From Tillus elongatus (lineage: Eukaryota > Arthropoda > Insecta > Coleoptera > Cleridae), in assembly GCA_964006375.1 (NCBI GenBank), contig OZ023267.1, positions 83,392,906-83,456,905 on the forward strand: a stretch of 64,000 nt of DNA, given 5' to 3'. Below, piece by piece: positions 1-11,675 of the stretch (position 1 is the first letter of the stretch; every line of letters starts with the position of its first letter). A program made the position numbers and the translations under genes. The notes below the pieces were generated by a model. It was given only the letters and a program-made list of their open reading frames with translations, was not told the DNA's origin and ran no database searches.

Positions 1-39
1 TATATAGATTTTAGTATGTATCAAAACTGTTGTGTGTGT

Positions 40-345
40 GTGACTATGGCCAATCATTGACGTCAGGGAGCAGATTTACCTCACTATTCTGGAAATTTTG
101 CCGAACCCCTGCCTTTCTGTAAGGAGGGTAGAAATCTTTAACGTGCTCAACGTCGCATGGACACGGGACCGACGGCTTTACGCCCCCTCCGAAGGGCGGA
201 ACGTGCATAACTTGCTCAAATACAATGCCACAACCTCGGCTGATGTTAATTGTATGTACTGAAAAAGTGAAAGGAGTACCCTGGGATCGAACCCAGTACC
301 CTTCGGTTCAGAGACACACGTTCTTACCACTGAACCACCGAGGCT
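40..345 (-). repeat. tRNA-derived SINE, copy 1
   Basis: The SINE reads on the minus strand, with a tRNA-like head at the right end (about 268-344). The head has an A-box-like TGGTTCAGTGG and a B-box-like GGTTCGATCCC, the two internal RNA polymerase III promoter elements. The body (about 40-265) recurs at 58365-58670 and, without the head, at 55868-56060. The shared body and head identify a dispersed SINE rather than a functional tRNA gene. Mobilisation by a LINE in trans is inferred from the class. Confidence 0.75.
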
Positions 346-1452
346 CTTGTATCAAAACTGAAGATTCTAGTTTAATGGGAAATTGAATTATCACCATTTG
401 GAATATTTTAACGAAAATTCGCTATCATAATGCACTTTCTGCACCTAAACTCTTTTCAACACTTATTTACTATTGCTGTATCCATACTGTTTGAAAATGA
501 AATACATAAATATAAACAATACAAAAGTTTGAAATTAAAATTTTAATAATTTACGCTGAACATCTGTTTATAGGTAGGTATAGTTTAAACTACTGCATGA
601 TATTCTGTAGTTTCATTTAACTCAAGTTTTCCACATACGAGATGAAGATTAAATAAAAAGTAAAAGTAAACAATAAGTACATTATTCTGAGATTCTAAGG
701 TATTAGCGCCCAGCGGAGTCGATTTCGAGGGTATCTTGTTCTTCTTTGCTTATGACGCCTGTAAACAAAGAAGATAACCTAGAATTTGTCTCCCCCCCCC
801 TGCTCTCAGTAGGCCAAATGACAAATGGGTAATTGGTGTTCTCATATTTAACTAGGAGAGCGAGATGGCTTTTAAATACCCTGAAGAATGGGAAGTTTAA
901 TATTTATACATAATAAAACGTAGTTCTAGATTGCCTTTAAACAAATTGAATCACTTTCATTAAAAATTTTAATTATTACTATATATTTTTCTGATATCTT
1001 GAGCGTTTTGGCAAATGGCAACCCTGCTGATTGTTTATTGTGACATATTTTTGTAGCCTGTTCGTTTAAAGTTTGATTTGGAGCATTTGTTTGCAATAGC
1101 AGTGTAACCCTGATATATCTGTCTAAAATTATAGGCATCTATTCAGAGATCATTTTAGGTTATATCGTAAATTATTTATTTTTTATGTGGTTATAACTCA
1201 AAATTTACTGAACCGATTAAGTTCAAATTTGGTAGAGTACCACTTATATATCTACATGCATGTAAAGTTTAAGTTTCATACTTCTAGTAATTTAAAAGAT
1301 ATTGCGTTTTCAAACAGTTTTCGCATTTTTTTGTAAAAGTATTTGAGTGTCAAAACTGTCTAACGAACTCATCCAAGCTATTAAAAAAAAAATTAAGGGA
1401 ATTACCAAATTTGGTTTCGATTGGTGCAGTATTTTTGGAGTTATCGGTTGGA
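346..1452. other. No gene seen; AT-rich with repeat scraps
   Basis: No convincing coding sequence. About 415-445 carries a diverged copy of the dispersed motif best seen at 62075-62112. About 1360-1452 (TAACGAACTCATCCAAGC...) recurs in diverged form at 48950-49050, so it is part of a dispersed repeat that borders (TA)n here. Confidence 0.6.
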
Positions 1453-1577
<125 letters not shown>

Positions 1578-1674
1578 TACATCATCCATACGCACACAAA
1601 GTTGCAGCCTATAATTCAATGATACTCCGCTTACTACTTACCTATCCAATGAAAATTTTCAAAAAGAACTTGAT

Positions 1675-1978
1675 TTGATAAAACAAGTAGCGGTTAATAA
1701 TGGCTATAATCCAAATTTAATTAATAGTATAATAAAGAAAAAGAAATATATTTTAGCTTTACAACAAGTATTCCCGTCCACTAGAATAATCGAGAATAAA
1801 TTCACACCTTTGACTTACCTAAATAAGACTAGCGAAAAATTAAAACATCTACTTTCTAAATTTAGTATCAGGACAGCATATAAAACCGACAACTTGAGCA
1901 AATACACAAAAAATAATAAGTCGAGAGTTGAAAAATCTAATAAGTCTGAAGTATATAAACTCTCATGTGGTTCCTGTG

Positions 1979-2052
<74 letters not shown>

Positions 2053-2235
2053 GAGAATCATCAATTTAACAATGATTTGGACATCCTCAAATTAGGTACA
2101 AAAGGTTTTAAATTAAATTTGTGCGAAACGGTAGAAATTAACAAACAAAAAAATACAGGAAATTTACTAAATGCTCAAATTGACCAAACTACCAATAGTC
2201 TATTATTAAACATGTTTGCACAAAATAATAATTAA
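1675..2235 (+). pseudogene. Penelope-like element (PLE) C-terminus, GIY-YIG core replaced by (TA)n
   Basis: Residues 1-103 read like the region after the reverse transcriptase in PLEs: a basic linker (NNGYNPNLI, KKKKYI), then FTPLTYLNKTSEKLKHLL and KSEVYKLSCGSCDN, which leads into the GIY-YIG endonuclease (usually ...YIGQTGR). Just there the frame enters about 23 IY codons from a TA repeat. It resumes with the family's usual tail (NNDLDILKLGTKGFKLNL, EINKQ, NLLNAQ) and stops. The QTGR...H core of the nuclease is therefore missing although the frame is open. The family assignment is from recalled PLE consensus. The element is 5' truncated, with no RT domain upstream. Confidence 0.7.
1982..2050. 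repeat. (TA)n inside the PLE endonuclease frame
   Basis: About 69 bp of pure TA at the codons for the nuclease's conserved IYI, which are themselves TA-rich. It keeps the PLE frame open. Confidence 0.9.
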
Positions 2236-2786
2236 GCGAAGAGAGTTTACTGGCCCAGCTATGTCATAAAAACAGGTAGTTTTGAGTCAATCCCGTTTAC
2301 CTGAGTAGGCAGGTTCATTCAACACGGAGCAGATATTGAAATTTAAAATCTTCTTTCATTCTGTATTTGACAAATCTGAGAACTTCAGAGAAACTGCAGT
2401 TATACATTCAATAAAAGAGTGTAAATCAATTTGTTTATTTATGTAAGTTTACTTGGAGAAAGTGCAATTTATATAAAACCAATCTCTCTAGATCGTCACT
2501 GCCTTTTAAAGTGATTTGTGTGTATAGTCATATTACCCCACACGGTTAGTCATCTTACCCCAGGTATAGTGCACAATAATGTTTTAATTTTTACCTTTAA
2601 CTTTTTTTTTTATTAGTCAGTTTATTTATATTAATAATAGTGTAAATCAATTTGTTTGTTTCTCTAAGTTGGATCTACATCAAGTATGGGCCTCCACAAT
2701 ATTGTGTTCATTTCTACAAGGTTAACAGTAAAAAAAATTCATTTTTAACTCATATATTTTCTTAACTTTGCCAACTTACCCCTATC
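2236..2786. other. No gene seen
   Basis: AT-rich sequence between the PLE scrap and the BEL element, with no recognised feature. Confidence 0.5.
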
Positions 2787-2791
2787 TCTAT

Positions 2792-3622
2792 TGTTGTGTC
2801 CTCATATCGTTTAATCCCCACCCTCAGTGAGACTACCCCCGTGAGAGTTGGCGGCCAGCGGCACTTATCAGAGTTGTTGTGACAACAAAATAATGCCATG
2901 AAAAAATCAGAATTGTCATAAAAATACAGCTGACACAGATCACCAATCAAGTGAAGCAGCGATAACCAGTCATCAGTCCATACAGCTTCCTGGTGATTGT
3001 AGTAGTACGTGTGCAGCGAGCAGCGGACCCCTAGCCGAAGTGCACCACGTGCTTGTGAGCCAGTCATCAGTCCATACAGCTTTCTGGTCACTGTAGCAGT
3101 ACGTGCGCCTCGTGTGCAGGAACCCCTTTTGCAGTGAGCGGCGGATCCGTGGCCGAAGTACACCACGTGCTTGTGAGCCAGTCACCAGTCCATACAGCTT
3201 CCTGGTCATTGTGGCAGTACGTGCGCCTCGTGTGCAGAAACCCCTTTTACAGCGAGCGGCGGACCCGTGACCTAAGTGCATCACGTGCTAGTGAGCGCAT
3301 TGCCACCTAGACAATTGCATCACCATGGTCATCCTCTTTGGATGCAGCCCCATGTATCAGCGACACTACCACGTGCTGATCACGTCACCCTACCCGTCTC
3401 AGTTTATTTGTAAGTCACGGTTTGTGGTATTGTTATTGGGTCACAACACCCGTATTCACTTTGTACTTAAATTGATAACTAGTAGAATAAATCGTTATGG
3501 CTTTAACACGTGCATCTGTTATAAATCTGTACTTACAAAGAACAGTTCATCTGGTCCTTCCGGCGTAGAGTAACGGGTAATTAGACCAACCACATTCGCT
3601 AACCTTTTTTCTGAATCGTACA
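2792..3622 (+). repeat. BEL/Pao 5' LTR
   Basis: Starts TGTTG and ends GTACA. About 2955-3290 consists of roughly 110-bp tandem subrepeats (CCAGTCATCAGTCCATACAG ... CACGTGCTTGTGAG). The segment 3336-3482 is inverted relative to the 3' LTR. Confidence 0.9.
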
Positions 3623-3624
3623 TT

Positions 3625-3640
3625 TGGTCCTTCGAGCCGG
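3625..3640 (+). promoter_or_regulatory. Primer binding site, tRNA-Tyr type
   Basis: TGGTCCTTCGAGCCGG, two bases after the 5' LTR, is complementary to the 3' end of eukaryotic tRNA-Tyr (...CTCGAAGGACCA). It primes minus-strand synthesis. Confidence 0.85.
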
Positions 3641-3934
3641 ATTAATTTGAATCAGCGCTATTTTGTCGGTTCATTGATTGTTTTTATAAGTGAGGAATTG
3701 TTTTTGTTTGTGCAGATTTCGCGATATTATGCGGTGCTAATGTCATTAGGTATTTCTTGTTGTGTGTGCCATGTCATAGTAGTACTTGTATTTACGACAA
3801 TACATGTGGACCGTTTTCTTGTTTCATCTCTTGCCGGGTGCATGTGGCTACATTTTATTTAAGTAAATCGTTAACTTCCCTTTAGGTAATAGAAAATTAG
3901 CTTTGTAGGGCTACTTATTTATACATATTGTCAT

Positions 3935-5293
3935 TTGTTGTTGGTTTTGGCTCTTACAATGGTGTATACAATGGAGAGGGCCATCGCACATTTCAAAAGA
4001 AATATTTTCTGGTTGAATGCTCTCCTAGAGCTCGCTAACCAAGCGTGTCTAGATTATGAGAGGGTATTGGAATTTCTAACGGCTCACCCCAAGGCGATGA
4101 CAATTTACACAGAGTTTGAGGACATACAAAAGCACACATTATTAGATGAATCAGCCGAAGAGAAGATGAACACGTTGTTTGAGGCAAGTGTTACAGTTGA
4201 CGGTATTGTTAACAAAATTGAAACAATAAAGCACCAACTTTCTGCTATGGCTGATAACCCAGGCACCTCCCGGCTTTTCATGACATTCCGTCCAGCCCCC
4301 CATCCGAAGTAGGAAGTTCAGTTTCACAGGAAGGTTCGGGAATTTCGAAGAAATTTAACGTTAGGCTCCCCAAAATTAATATTCCTATTTATGCAGGTGA
4401 TTTAGACACGTGGGCAAATTGGTTTGATTTGTTTAGAACCCTAATCCATGACAATGAGTCTCTCGCTAACGAGAAGTTCCAATATTTGATTTCGTCTTTG
4501 TCAAAAGAACCCCTGTCGTTAGTGTGACGTTTACCGCTGTCCTCGGATAACTACCATATTGCATTTGACTCGTTAGTAGAAAGGTATCAGAACGATAGGG
4601 CTTTAGTAACTCTCTACTGGAACAATATCTGTAATGCTCCCAAGGCAACAACTGACTCCCCACAGGAACTTAGGGGTTTACTTAATTCCTTTTCAGAGAA
4701 AATGCATGCTCTTAGGCAACATCCAAATGTTGATCTCTGTAAGTTGGTTTCTTCAAAAATTAGATTCCGGCTCTCGGAAAAGGTTTGAGATCAAATATGC
4801 TGATGTTTCCATCCCGTTGTTTCAAGAACTTAAACAGTTCATCTCCGACCAGTGCAGGGCATTAGAAGCCAACTTTCTTATCACTGGACACATCCGTTAG
4901 AGAGACACTTTGTCACGTGTCATAAATAAACCCAAATCTTTGGTTGCCAACGTGGATCAACGCACAGATGGCACATTTGTCCAAATGGCTAAATTCGAGT
5001 TATGCCCTTTCTGCCAAGAGCTACATTTTGCATTTCGTTGTCCAAAATTTGTTGACAGGTCATGTAGCGACAGAAAAACAGCAGCACGAGACAGTCATCT
5101 TTGCTTTAATTGTTTGCGCGGCTCACATATGGTCAAGCAGTGCAAGTCTGTGTCAACTTGTCGAACATGTGGCAAGAAACACCATACCCCTCTTCACCCC
5201 GATCAACCTGACTCCACAAGTGCCACAACCATGTTTTCAAGGTCTCCTGGTTCAAAAACAGTTCTCCTAGCGACTGCGCTTGTGGAGATCTGA
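3935..5293 (+). pseudogene. BEL/Pao gag, frameshifted
   Basis: Assembled from several frames. 3935-4312 is the N-terminal part. A shift near 4290 leads to a DUF1759-like stretch (LPKINIPIYAGDLDTW, NESLANEKFQYL at about 4360-4490), broken by a stop near 4525. A third frame covers 4634-4900. 4910-5293 encodes the nucleocapsid with cysteine/histidine knuckles (CPFCQELHFAFRCPKF, CFNCLRGSHMVKQC, CRTCGKKHHTPLH), the triple pattern typical of BEL gag. The role in the parent element was RNA packaging in virus-like particles. At least three frame breaks make this copy inactive. Confidence 0.85.
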
Positions 5294-5440
5294 GATAGTG
5301 CTGGCTTCTACCATCTGTGTAGAGCCCTGTTGGATACGGTTTCTCAAGCCTCATTCATAACGCAACGCTGTGCCCGTCAACTTGGTATGCCTTGTGCACG
5401 CACCCGTGTCACCGTGTTAGGTAGGGAAGTGGAAGAGGTT
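5294..5440 (+). pseudogene. BEL/Pao aspartic protease remnant
   Basis: LLDTVSQASFITQRCARQLG matches the start of Pao-type retropepsins, where DSGS or DTGS is expected. Here the glycine is V, destroying the catalytic triad. The frame then joins RT-proximal sequence within about 40 codons, far short of a full protease, so a deletion is likely. Confidence 0.7.
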
Positions 5441-7110
5441 CCACCTAAGCTGCACTTATCCGAGAGTGATAAATTGGCTGAAAATCTTTTCACAGCTACG
5501 CATGCTCGTGACTATAATGGTCGCTTTAGGGTTCGCCTTCCTTTCGTTACAGATAGACCCACCTTTTCAGATTCAATAAGCCAAGCAGACCATAGGTCTC
5601 GAAAGAAAATTACAACGCTAACCCATCCTCGATGGTCTGTACAAGGAGTTTATGATGGACTACCTCATGTCGTGACACATGTCTCTATTAACGATGGCGC
5701 CACCAGAAACTGAGTCCTATTTCATCCCCCACCATGGTGTTACCAAGGTTGACGGTAACACCACGAAGATTCGAGTAGTCTTTGACGCGTCTGCCAAAGA
5801 CTCAACCGGTGTATCCCTTAAATGACACCCAGCTCGTTGGTCCCAAACTTCAAACTGATATTAGTGCTGTTTTGTTGCATTTTCGCCTTCATAAAGTCGC
5901 ATTTACCTGCGATGCCAGGTAAATGTACCGCCAGATCCTTATTGCTGAGGATCATCGAAATTTCCAACTCATTAGATGGGAGATTTTTGCCAGATAACCC
6001 TATCCAAACGTATCGATTAAACACTGTGACCTATGGTGTCTCGTCATTCCCTTTTTTGGCCATCCGCACTCTTCATCAATTAGCTGATGAGGGAGTCAGT
6101 ACTCACCCTCTGGCAGCTCAGCCACTTCGTTCAAATCTTTATGTGGATGACATCGTGTGCGGTGCGAGCTCTATTTATACTGCTAATGAGTTGAAAACAA
6201 AACTAGTGGATCTTCTAAACAAAGGTTGCTTCGAATTAAGGAAGTGGTCCTCCAACAAACCGCAACTGTTGGAAGGTATTCCTACTGCCCATTGTCGAAC
6301 ACATCCTCTAAGTTTCGAAGAGAATGTTAACACAGGAGTTAAGATCCTTGGCTTGCAGTGGAACGCCTCGGTAGACACCTTTTCATTCGGAGTCAAACCA
6401 AATACCTCATCTTGTTCTAAAGGCTCTATCTTGGCAGAGGTCGCCCGCATCTACGACCCTCTTGGTTTTCTGTGTCCTGTTACACTGGTTGCAAAGAAAC
6501 TTATTCAGCAACTCTGGATATTGGGCATCGACTGGGATGAGCAACCATCCGTCAAACTTCGCCATCAATGGCTTCAGTATCAGACCGAGCTTAGCTGTAT
6601 ATCTCAAATCGACATACCGCGTTTCGTTTTGCATTCTTATCTTCAGGCTTGTGAATTACACGCCTTTTGTGATGCATCCGAAACCGGATACGCTGCGGTT
6701 ATATACGTTCGAGTCACTGACGAAAGAGGAGGCGTTTCTGTGAAACTTCTCATCGCCAAGTCCAAGGTGGCACCCGTTAAGACCCATCTCAATCCTTAGA
6801 TTAGAATTGTGCGCCGCTTTTCTACTGTCAAACCTAATGTCCTTTGTTCTCCGCACTTATGAATGTCTGTCTTTCGATAGAATCGTGGCTTGGGGTGACT
6901 CCACTGTCGCACTCAACTGGATCCGATCCTCAACTCACAGGTTCAAAACGTTCGTTGCCAACAGAGGGAGTCACATCCAAGAACGGGTTCCTCCTGAATG
7001 CTGGCGACATATCCGGTCGGAGGATAACCCCGCCGACCCTGCTTCTCGTGGTATCCTCCCAAGGTCGTTGCTCTCATACTCGACATGGGTGGGGCCCTCT
7101 TGGCTAAGTT
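5441..7110 (+). pseudogene. BEL/Pao reverse transcriptase and RNase H, broken
   Basis: RT parts in order: GRFRVRLPF (about 5520); YFIPHHGVTKVDG, RVVFDASAKDSTG and LNDTQLVGPKLQTDI (5717-5850, frames 2-3); the catalytic box LYVDDIVCG (about 6140-6165); then the Pao connection EVARIYDPLGFLCPVTLVAK (about 6436-6500). The RNase H part has ELHAFCDASETGYAAVIY (about 6655-6710) and later WGDSTVALNWI (about 6890). The longest open piece is 5822-6799. Stops at 6797 and several shifts break the polyprotein. The role was cDNA synthesis and removal of template RNA. Confidence 0.88.
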
Positions 7111-8648
7111 CATCCTTCGACTTCTGGCCCAATGAAGAGTCCCGCAATGCTCCAATATCCCACCTCGAAGTCGAGATAAAGAAGGGAGCCTTCCTCGCTC
7201 ACCGCGAGTCGAGTTTCACAGATACTCCTCACTTCGTACAACGCAAGCAATTATGGCGTGGTGCTTCCGCTTTGTTCGTAACTGCAAACAACCTGACAAG
7301 TCACAGGGAAATTTGTCAGCGCAAGAACTCCAGCAATCCCTTCTATTTATCGTCAAAACCGTCCAATATACGGTGTTTGATGCAGAAATTAAATCTTTGC
7401 AAGGTAATGGAACCTGCAGCAAACCATTTCGGAAATTGTCACCCTTCTTGGACTAAGAAGGCATTCTCCGCGTGGGTGGCAGATTGTCACATGCAGACTT
7501 ACCCTATGACGCAAAGCATCCTATGCTTCTACCCAAACGACATCGATTTACCGACCTGCTTATACAAGAAACGCATGTTCGTTATTTTCACTCCGGAGTC
7601 AGCACAACGCTACATCTGTTGCAACAGAACTTTCGGCTTCTAGGTGAGCGGCGCACCATTCGCGACCAACTCTCAAAATACTATCAATGCTTCCGTCTTA
7701 AACCGGCCACCATTGTCCCTCAAATGGGCGCTCTTCCTACAGTCCGGGAAACCAAGCTAAACCATTCAGTGTGACCGGCGTAGACTTCGCCAGTCCATTT
7801 TAGGTCTTGCCACGACGAACTCGTGGAGGTCGCACTCTCAAGTGTTACTTATGCCTTTTTGTTTGTTTTGCCACGAAAGCGCTACATCTTGAACTAGTTT
7901 CAGACATGTCCACCGATGCTTTTCTAGCTGCGTTATGTCGTTTTGTAGCCCGCCGGGGTAGATGTTCCTTTATTTACAGCGACTGTGGTACGAATTTTGC
8001 CGGTGTGAACCGAGAGCTAATCAAATATGCTCAGATTGGAACCGAATCGGAAGCCATTACCTGGCATTTCCCAACCCCCCCCCCCCCCCTCTTCACCACA
8101 CTTTGGCGGATTATGGGAAAGCAGTGTGACATCGGTAAAAACACATATCTTTCGGGTGATAGGTAATCAAATCCTGACGTTTGAGGAACTAAACCCTCTC
8201 GTTATTCAGATAGAATCATTGTTGAACTCACGGCCGCTTTGTGCGCTGTCCGCAGATCCTAATGATCTAAGTGCGCTAACTCCTGGCCACTTTCTAACCT
8301 TAGAAACACTAACTGCACCTCCAGATCCGGACCTGTCCCATCTGTCTTATGTCACGCTTATGCAGGTGGCAACTAATTCAGCAGATGCAACAGAATTTTT
8401 GGTCGCGTTGGAAAGATGAGTATCTGCATACGCTGGCCCAACGCGAAAAATGGCATTCTTCAAAAGGCGCCTCCGCCATTGTTAATGGGTCTTTAGAATT
8501 GGTAAAGGACAACAACGCACCTCTCCTTAGGTGGCGACTTGCCCGTATCGTCACACTTCATCCAGGTCATGATGGGGTCGTTCGGGTAGGAACAGTCAAA
8601 ACGCCATCCGGGTCCTTCAAGCAACCCCTAATCAAATTATGTCCATAA
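7111..8648 (+). pseudogene. BEL/Pao integrase, frameshifted
   Basis: The zinc-binding N-terminus is visible as LPKRHRFTDLLIQETHVRYFHSG with LRQNFRLLG-like sequence (7530-7660). The core follows as CYLCLFVCFATKALHLELVSDMST and IYSDCGTNFAG (7840-8010), where D in DMST/SDCGTNF corresponds to the catalytic acids. The C-terminal part is in two further frames (8027-8419, 8349-8648), including SLLNSRPL and QFWSRW-like sequence near the end. A C-homopolymer run near 8080 coincides with one frame break. Its role was insertion of cDNA with a 5-bp target duplication, which is visible. Confidence 0.88.
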
Positions 8649-8910
8649 CCTCAACAGTAGCCACTTCTGGTTTTACTCCATTAAGTAAGTTTAGTTATTT
8701 AAGCAAGTTTAGTTTAAGTTACCACCTGTAGTATATATACGGATATGTGTGTGTGTGTGTGTATGAGTGGGTGTGTGTGTGTGTATCTACGGACCTGAAA
8801 TGACTTTAGCACTGATTTCGATATTAATGTAAGGATCATGTCCTTTCGGTCTCGTCATGCACGACCGATTTAAACCCTTTCCTTTTCTTAAATCACGCCG
8901 GGTCGTGATT

Positions 8911-8922
8911 TGGTGGGCGGTA
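8911..8922 (+). promoter_or_regulatory. Polypurine-like tract before 3' LTR
   Basis: TGGTGGGCGGTA abuts the 3' LTR start, where the plus-strand primer is expected. A GT-rich stretch at 8746-8785 precedes it. Confidence 0.55.
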
Positions 8923-9776
8923 TGTTGTGTCCTGGTATCGTTAAATCCCCACCCTCAGTGAGACTATCCCCGTGAGATTTGGCGGCCAGCGTCACTTGTT
9001 ATCAGAGTTGTTGTGACAACAAAATAATGTCATGAAAAAATCAGAACTGTCATAAAAATACAGATGGCACAGATCACCAGTCAAGTGAAGCAGCGATAAC
9101 CAGTCATCAGTCCATACAGCTTTCTGGTCATTGTAGCAGTACGTGCGCCTCGTGTGCAGCGAGCGGCGGACCCGTGGCCCAAGTGCACCACGTGCTTGTG
9201 AGCCAGTCATCAGTCCATACAGCTTCCTGGTCACTGTAGCAGTACGTGCGTCTCGTGTGCAGAAACCTCTTTTGCAGCGAGTGGCGGACCTGTGGCCGAA
9301 GTGCACCACGTGCTTGTGATCCAGTCACCAGCCCATACAGCTTCCTGGTCATTGTAGCAGTACGTGCGCCTCGTGTGCAGGAACCCCTTTTGCAGCGAGC
9401 GGCGGACCCGGGACCTAAGTGCACCAAGTGCTAGTGAGTGCATTGTCACCTAGACAATCGCATCACTAGTTATCAATTTAAGTACAAAGTGAATACGGGT
9501 GTTGTGACCCAATAACAATACCACAAACGGTGACTTACAAATAGACTGAGACGGGTAGGCTGACGTGATCAGCACGTGGTAGTGTCGCTGATACCTCGGG
9601 CTGCATCCAAAGAACCCTCTTTGGATTTCTAATTAGTAGAATAAATCGTTATTGTTTTAACATGTGCATCTATTATAAATCTGTACTTACAAAGAACAGT
9701 TCCTCTGGTTCTTCTGGCGTAGAGTAACGGGTAATTAGACCAACCACATTCGCTAACCTTTTTTCTGAGTCGTACA
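8923..9776 (+). repeat. BEL/Pao 3' LTR
   Basis: Matches the 5' LTR at both ends and carries the same ~110-bp tandem subrepeats (about 9090-9440). The internal block 9468-9612 is the reverse complement of 5' LTR 3336-3482. Confidence 0.9.
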
Positions 9777-10017
9777 TCTATCCAACATTGCTGAATAAGT
9801 AGTGAACATATAACACTAAGTGAGTGGCGAACGTGTCGCCACCTAGTTCGGAACCAAGTACTATGTTGTCACGCCCGCTCCAAATAACACAGAGTATTAA
9901 AAATAGAGACGGTATACAACTAACTAACAATTTAAAAAATTGTTAGCCCTGGCCCATTTCTACCCCAATATAGGGACAAAGTATGTAAGACTAGATGCAT
10001 TCTCGCAACAATTAGAA

Positions 10018-10058
10018 CCGTAGACCGGTTTCGCTCTCATTAGAGCTCTTCAGTACGG
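10018..10058 (-). ncRNA. Hammerhead ribozyme 1 (array 1)
   Basis: Type I hammerhead. Helix I is CCGTA/TACGG, box 1 is CTGAAGA (the seventh core position is free), helix II is GCTCT/AGAGC with loop AATG, box 2 is GAAA. Helix III is the loopless ACC/GGT, and predicted cleavage follows GGTC. All core residues are conserved. The minimal helix III suggests activity as a dimer, as in other short-stem-III hammerheads. Confidence 0.88.
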
Positions 10059-10324
10059 CATACCAATTGCAGCAAAAATGCACCAAACATAACACGGCTA
10101 TCGTATAGCCAGTCTTAAAACACTAAGTGAGTGGCGAACGTGTCGCCACCTAGTTCAGAACCAAGTACTATGTTGTCACGCCCGCTCCAAATAACACAGA
10201 GTATTAAAAATAGAGACGGTATACAACTAACTAACAATTTAAAAAATTGTTAGCCCTGGCCCATTTCTACCCCAATATAGGGACAAAGTATGTAAGACTA
10301 GATGCATTCTCGCAACAATTAGAA

Positions 10325-10365
10325 CCGTAGACCGGTTTCGCTCTCATTAGAGCTCTTCAGTACGG
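10325..10365 (-). ncRNA. Hammerhead ribozyme 2 (array 1)
   Basis: Identical 41-nt core. Its monomer carries the private variant TTCAGAACC upstream (most copies TTCGGAACC). Confidence 0.88.
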
Positions 10366-10631
10366 CATACCAATTGCAGCAAAAATGCACCAAACATAAC
10401 ACGGCTATCGTATAGCCAGTCTTAAAACACTAAGTGAGTGGCGAACGTGTCGCCACCTAGTTCGGAACCAAGTACTATGTTGTCACGCCCGCTCCAAATA
10501 ACACAGAGTATTAAAAATAGAGACGGTATACAACTAACTAACAATTTAAAAAATTGTTAGCCCTGGCCCATTTCTACCCCAATATAGGGACAAAGTATGT
10601 AAGACTAGATGCATTCTCGCAACAATTAGAA

Positions 10632-10672
10632 CCGTAGACCGGTTTCGCTCTCATTAGAGCTCTTCAGTACGG
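10632..10672 (-). ncRNA. Hammerhead ribozyme 3 (array 1)
   Basis: Identical core, 307 bp from its neighbours. Confidence 0.88.
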
Positions 10673-10938
10673 CATACCAATTGCAGCAAAAATGCACCAA
10701 ACATAACACGGCTATCGTATAGCCAGTCTTAAAACACTAAGTGAATGGCGAACGTGTCGCCACCTAGTTCGGAACCAAGTACTATGTTGTCACGCCCGCT
10801 CCAAATAACACAGAGTATTAAAAATAGAGACGGTATACAACTAACTAACAATTTAAAAAATTGTTAGCCCTGGCCCATTTCTACCCCAATATAGGGACAA
10901 AGTATGTAAGACTAGATGCATTCTCGCAACAATTAGAA

Positions 10939-10979
10939 CCGTAGACCGGTTTCGCTCTCATTAGAGCTCTTCAGTACGG
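10939..10979 (-). ncRNA. Hammerhead ribozyme 4 (array 1)
   Basis: Identical core; monomer variant GTGAATGGCG near 10741. Confidence 0.88.
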
Positions 10980-11245
10980 CATACCAATTGCAGCAAAAAT
11001 GCACCAAACATAACACGGCTATCGTATAGCCAGTCTTAAAACACTAAGTGAGTGGCGAACGTGTCGCCACCTAGTTCGGAACCAAGTACTATGTTGTCAC
11101 GCCCGCTCCAAATAACACAGAGTATTAAAAATAGAGACGGTATACAACTAACTAACAATTTAAAAAATTGTTAGCCCTGGCCCATTTCTACCCCAATATA
11201 GGGACAAAGTATGTAAGACTAGATGCATTCTCGCAACAATTAGAA

Positions 11246-11286
11246 CCGTAGACCGGTTTCGCTCTCATTAGAGCTCTTCAGTACGG
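11246..11286 (-). ncRNA. Hammerhead ribozyme 5 (array 1)
   Basis: Last minus-strand copy, about 30 bp from the inversion point. Confidence 0.88.
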
Positions 11287-11368
11287 CATACCAATTGCAG
11301 CAAAAATGCACCAAACGGCTATACGATAGCCGTGTTATGTTTGGTGCATTTTTGCTGCAATTGGTATG

Positions 11369-11409
11369 CCGTACTGAAGAGCTCTAATGAGAGCGAAACC
11401 GGTCTACGG
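11369..11409 (+). ncRNA. Hammerhead ribozyme 6 (array 1)
   Basis: First plus-strand copy after the turn. Box 1 at 11374-11380, GAAA at 11395-11398, predicted cleavage after 11404. Confidence 0.88.
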
Positions 11410-11675
11410 TTCTAATTGTTGCGAGAATGCATCTAGTCTTACATACTTTGTCCCTATATTGGGGTAGAAATGGGCCAGGGCTAACAATTTTTTAAATTGT
11501 TAGTTAGTTGTATACCGTCTCTATTTTTAATACTCTGTGTTATTTGGAGCGGGCGTGACAACATAGTACTTGGTTCCGAACTAGGTGGCGACACGTTCGC
11601 CACTCACTTAGTGTTTTAAGACTGGCTATACGATAGCCGTGTTATGTTTGGTGCATTTTTGCTGCAATTGGTATG

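Larger units (their letters stand above)
2787..9781 (+). mobile_element. BEL/Pao LTR retrotransposon with 5-bp TSD (TCTAT)
   Basis: Full-length but decayed. LTRs (2792-3622 and 8923-9776) begin TGTTGTGTCC and end GTACA. TSD TCTAT lies at 2787-2791 and 9777-9781. Between them are a PBS, gag with DUF1759-like and zinc-knuckle parts, a protease remnant, Pao-type RT with YVDD, RNase H, integrase and a purine-rich tract. Many stops and frameshifts, plus an apparent deletion between protease and RT, make it non-autonomous. No env-like frame is seen. Confidence 0.93.

Noticed and set aside
268..344. Functional tRNA gene
   Set aside because: The head is attached to a body repeated at two other places; stems are imperfect, so a SINE fits better.
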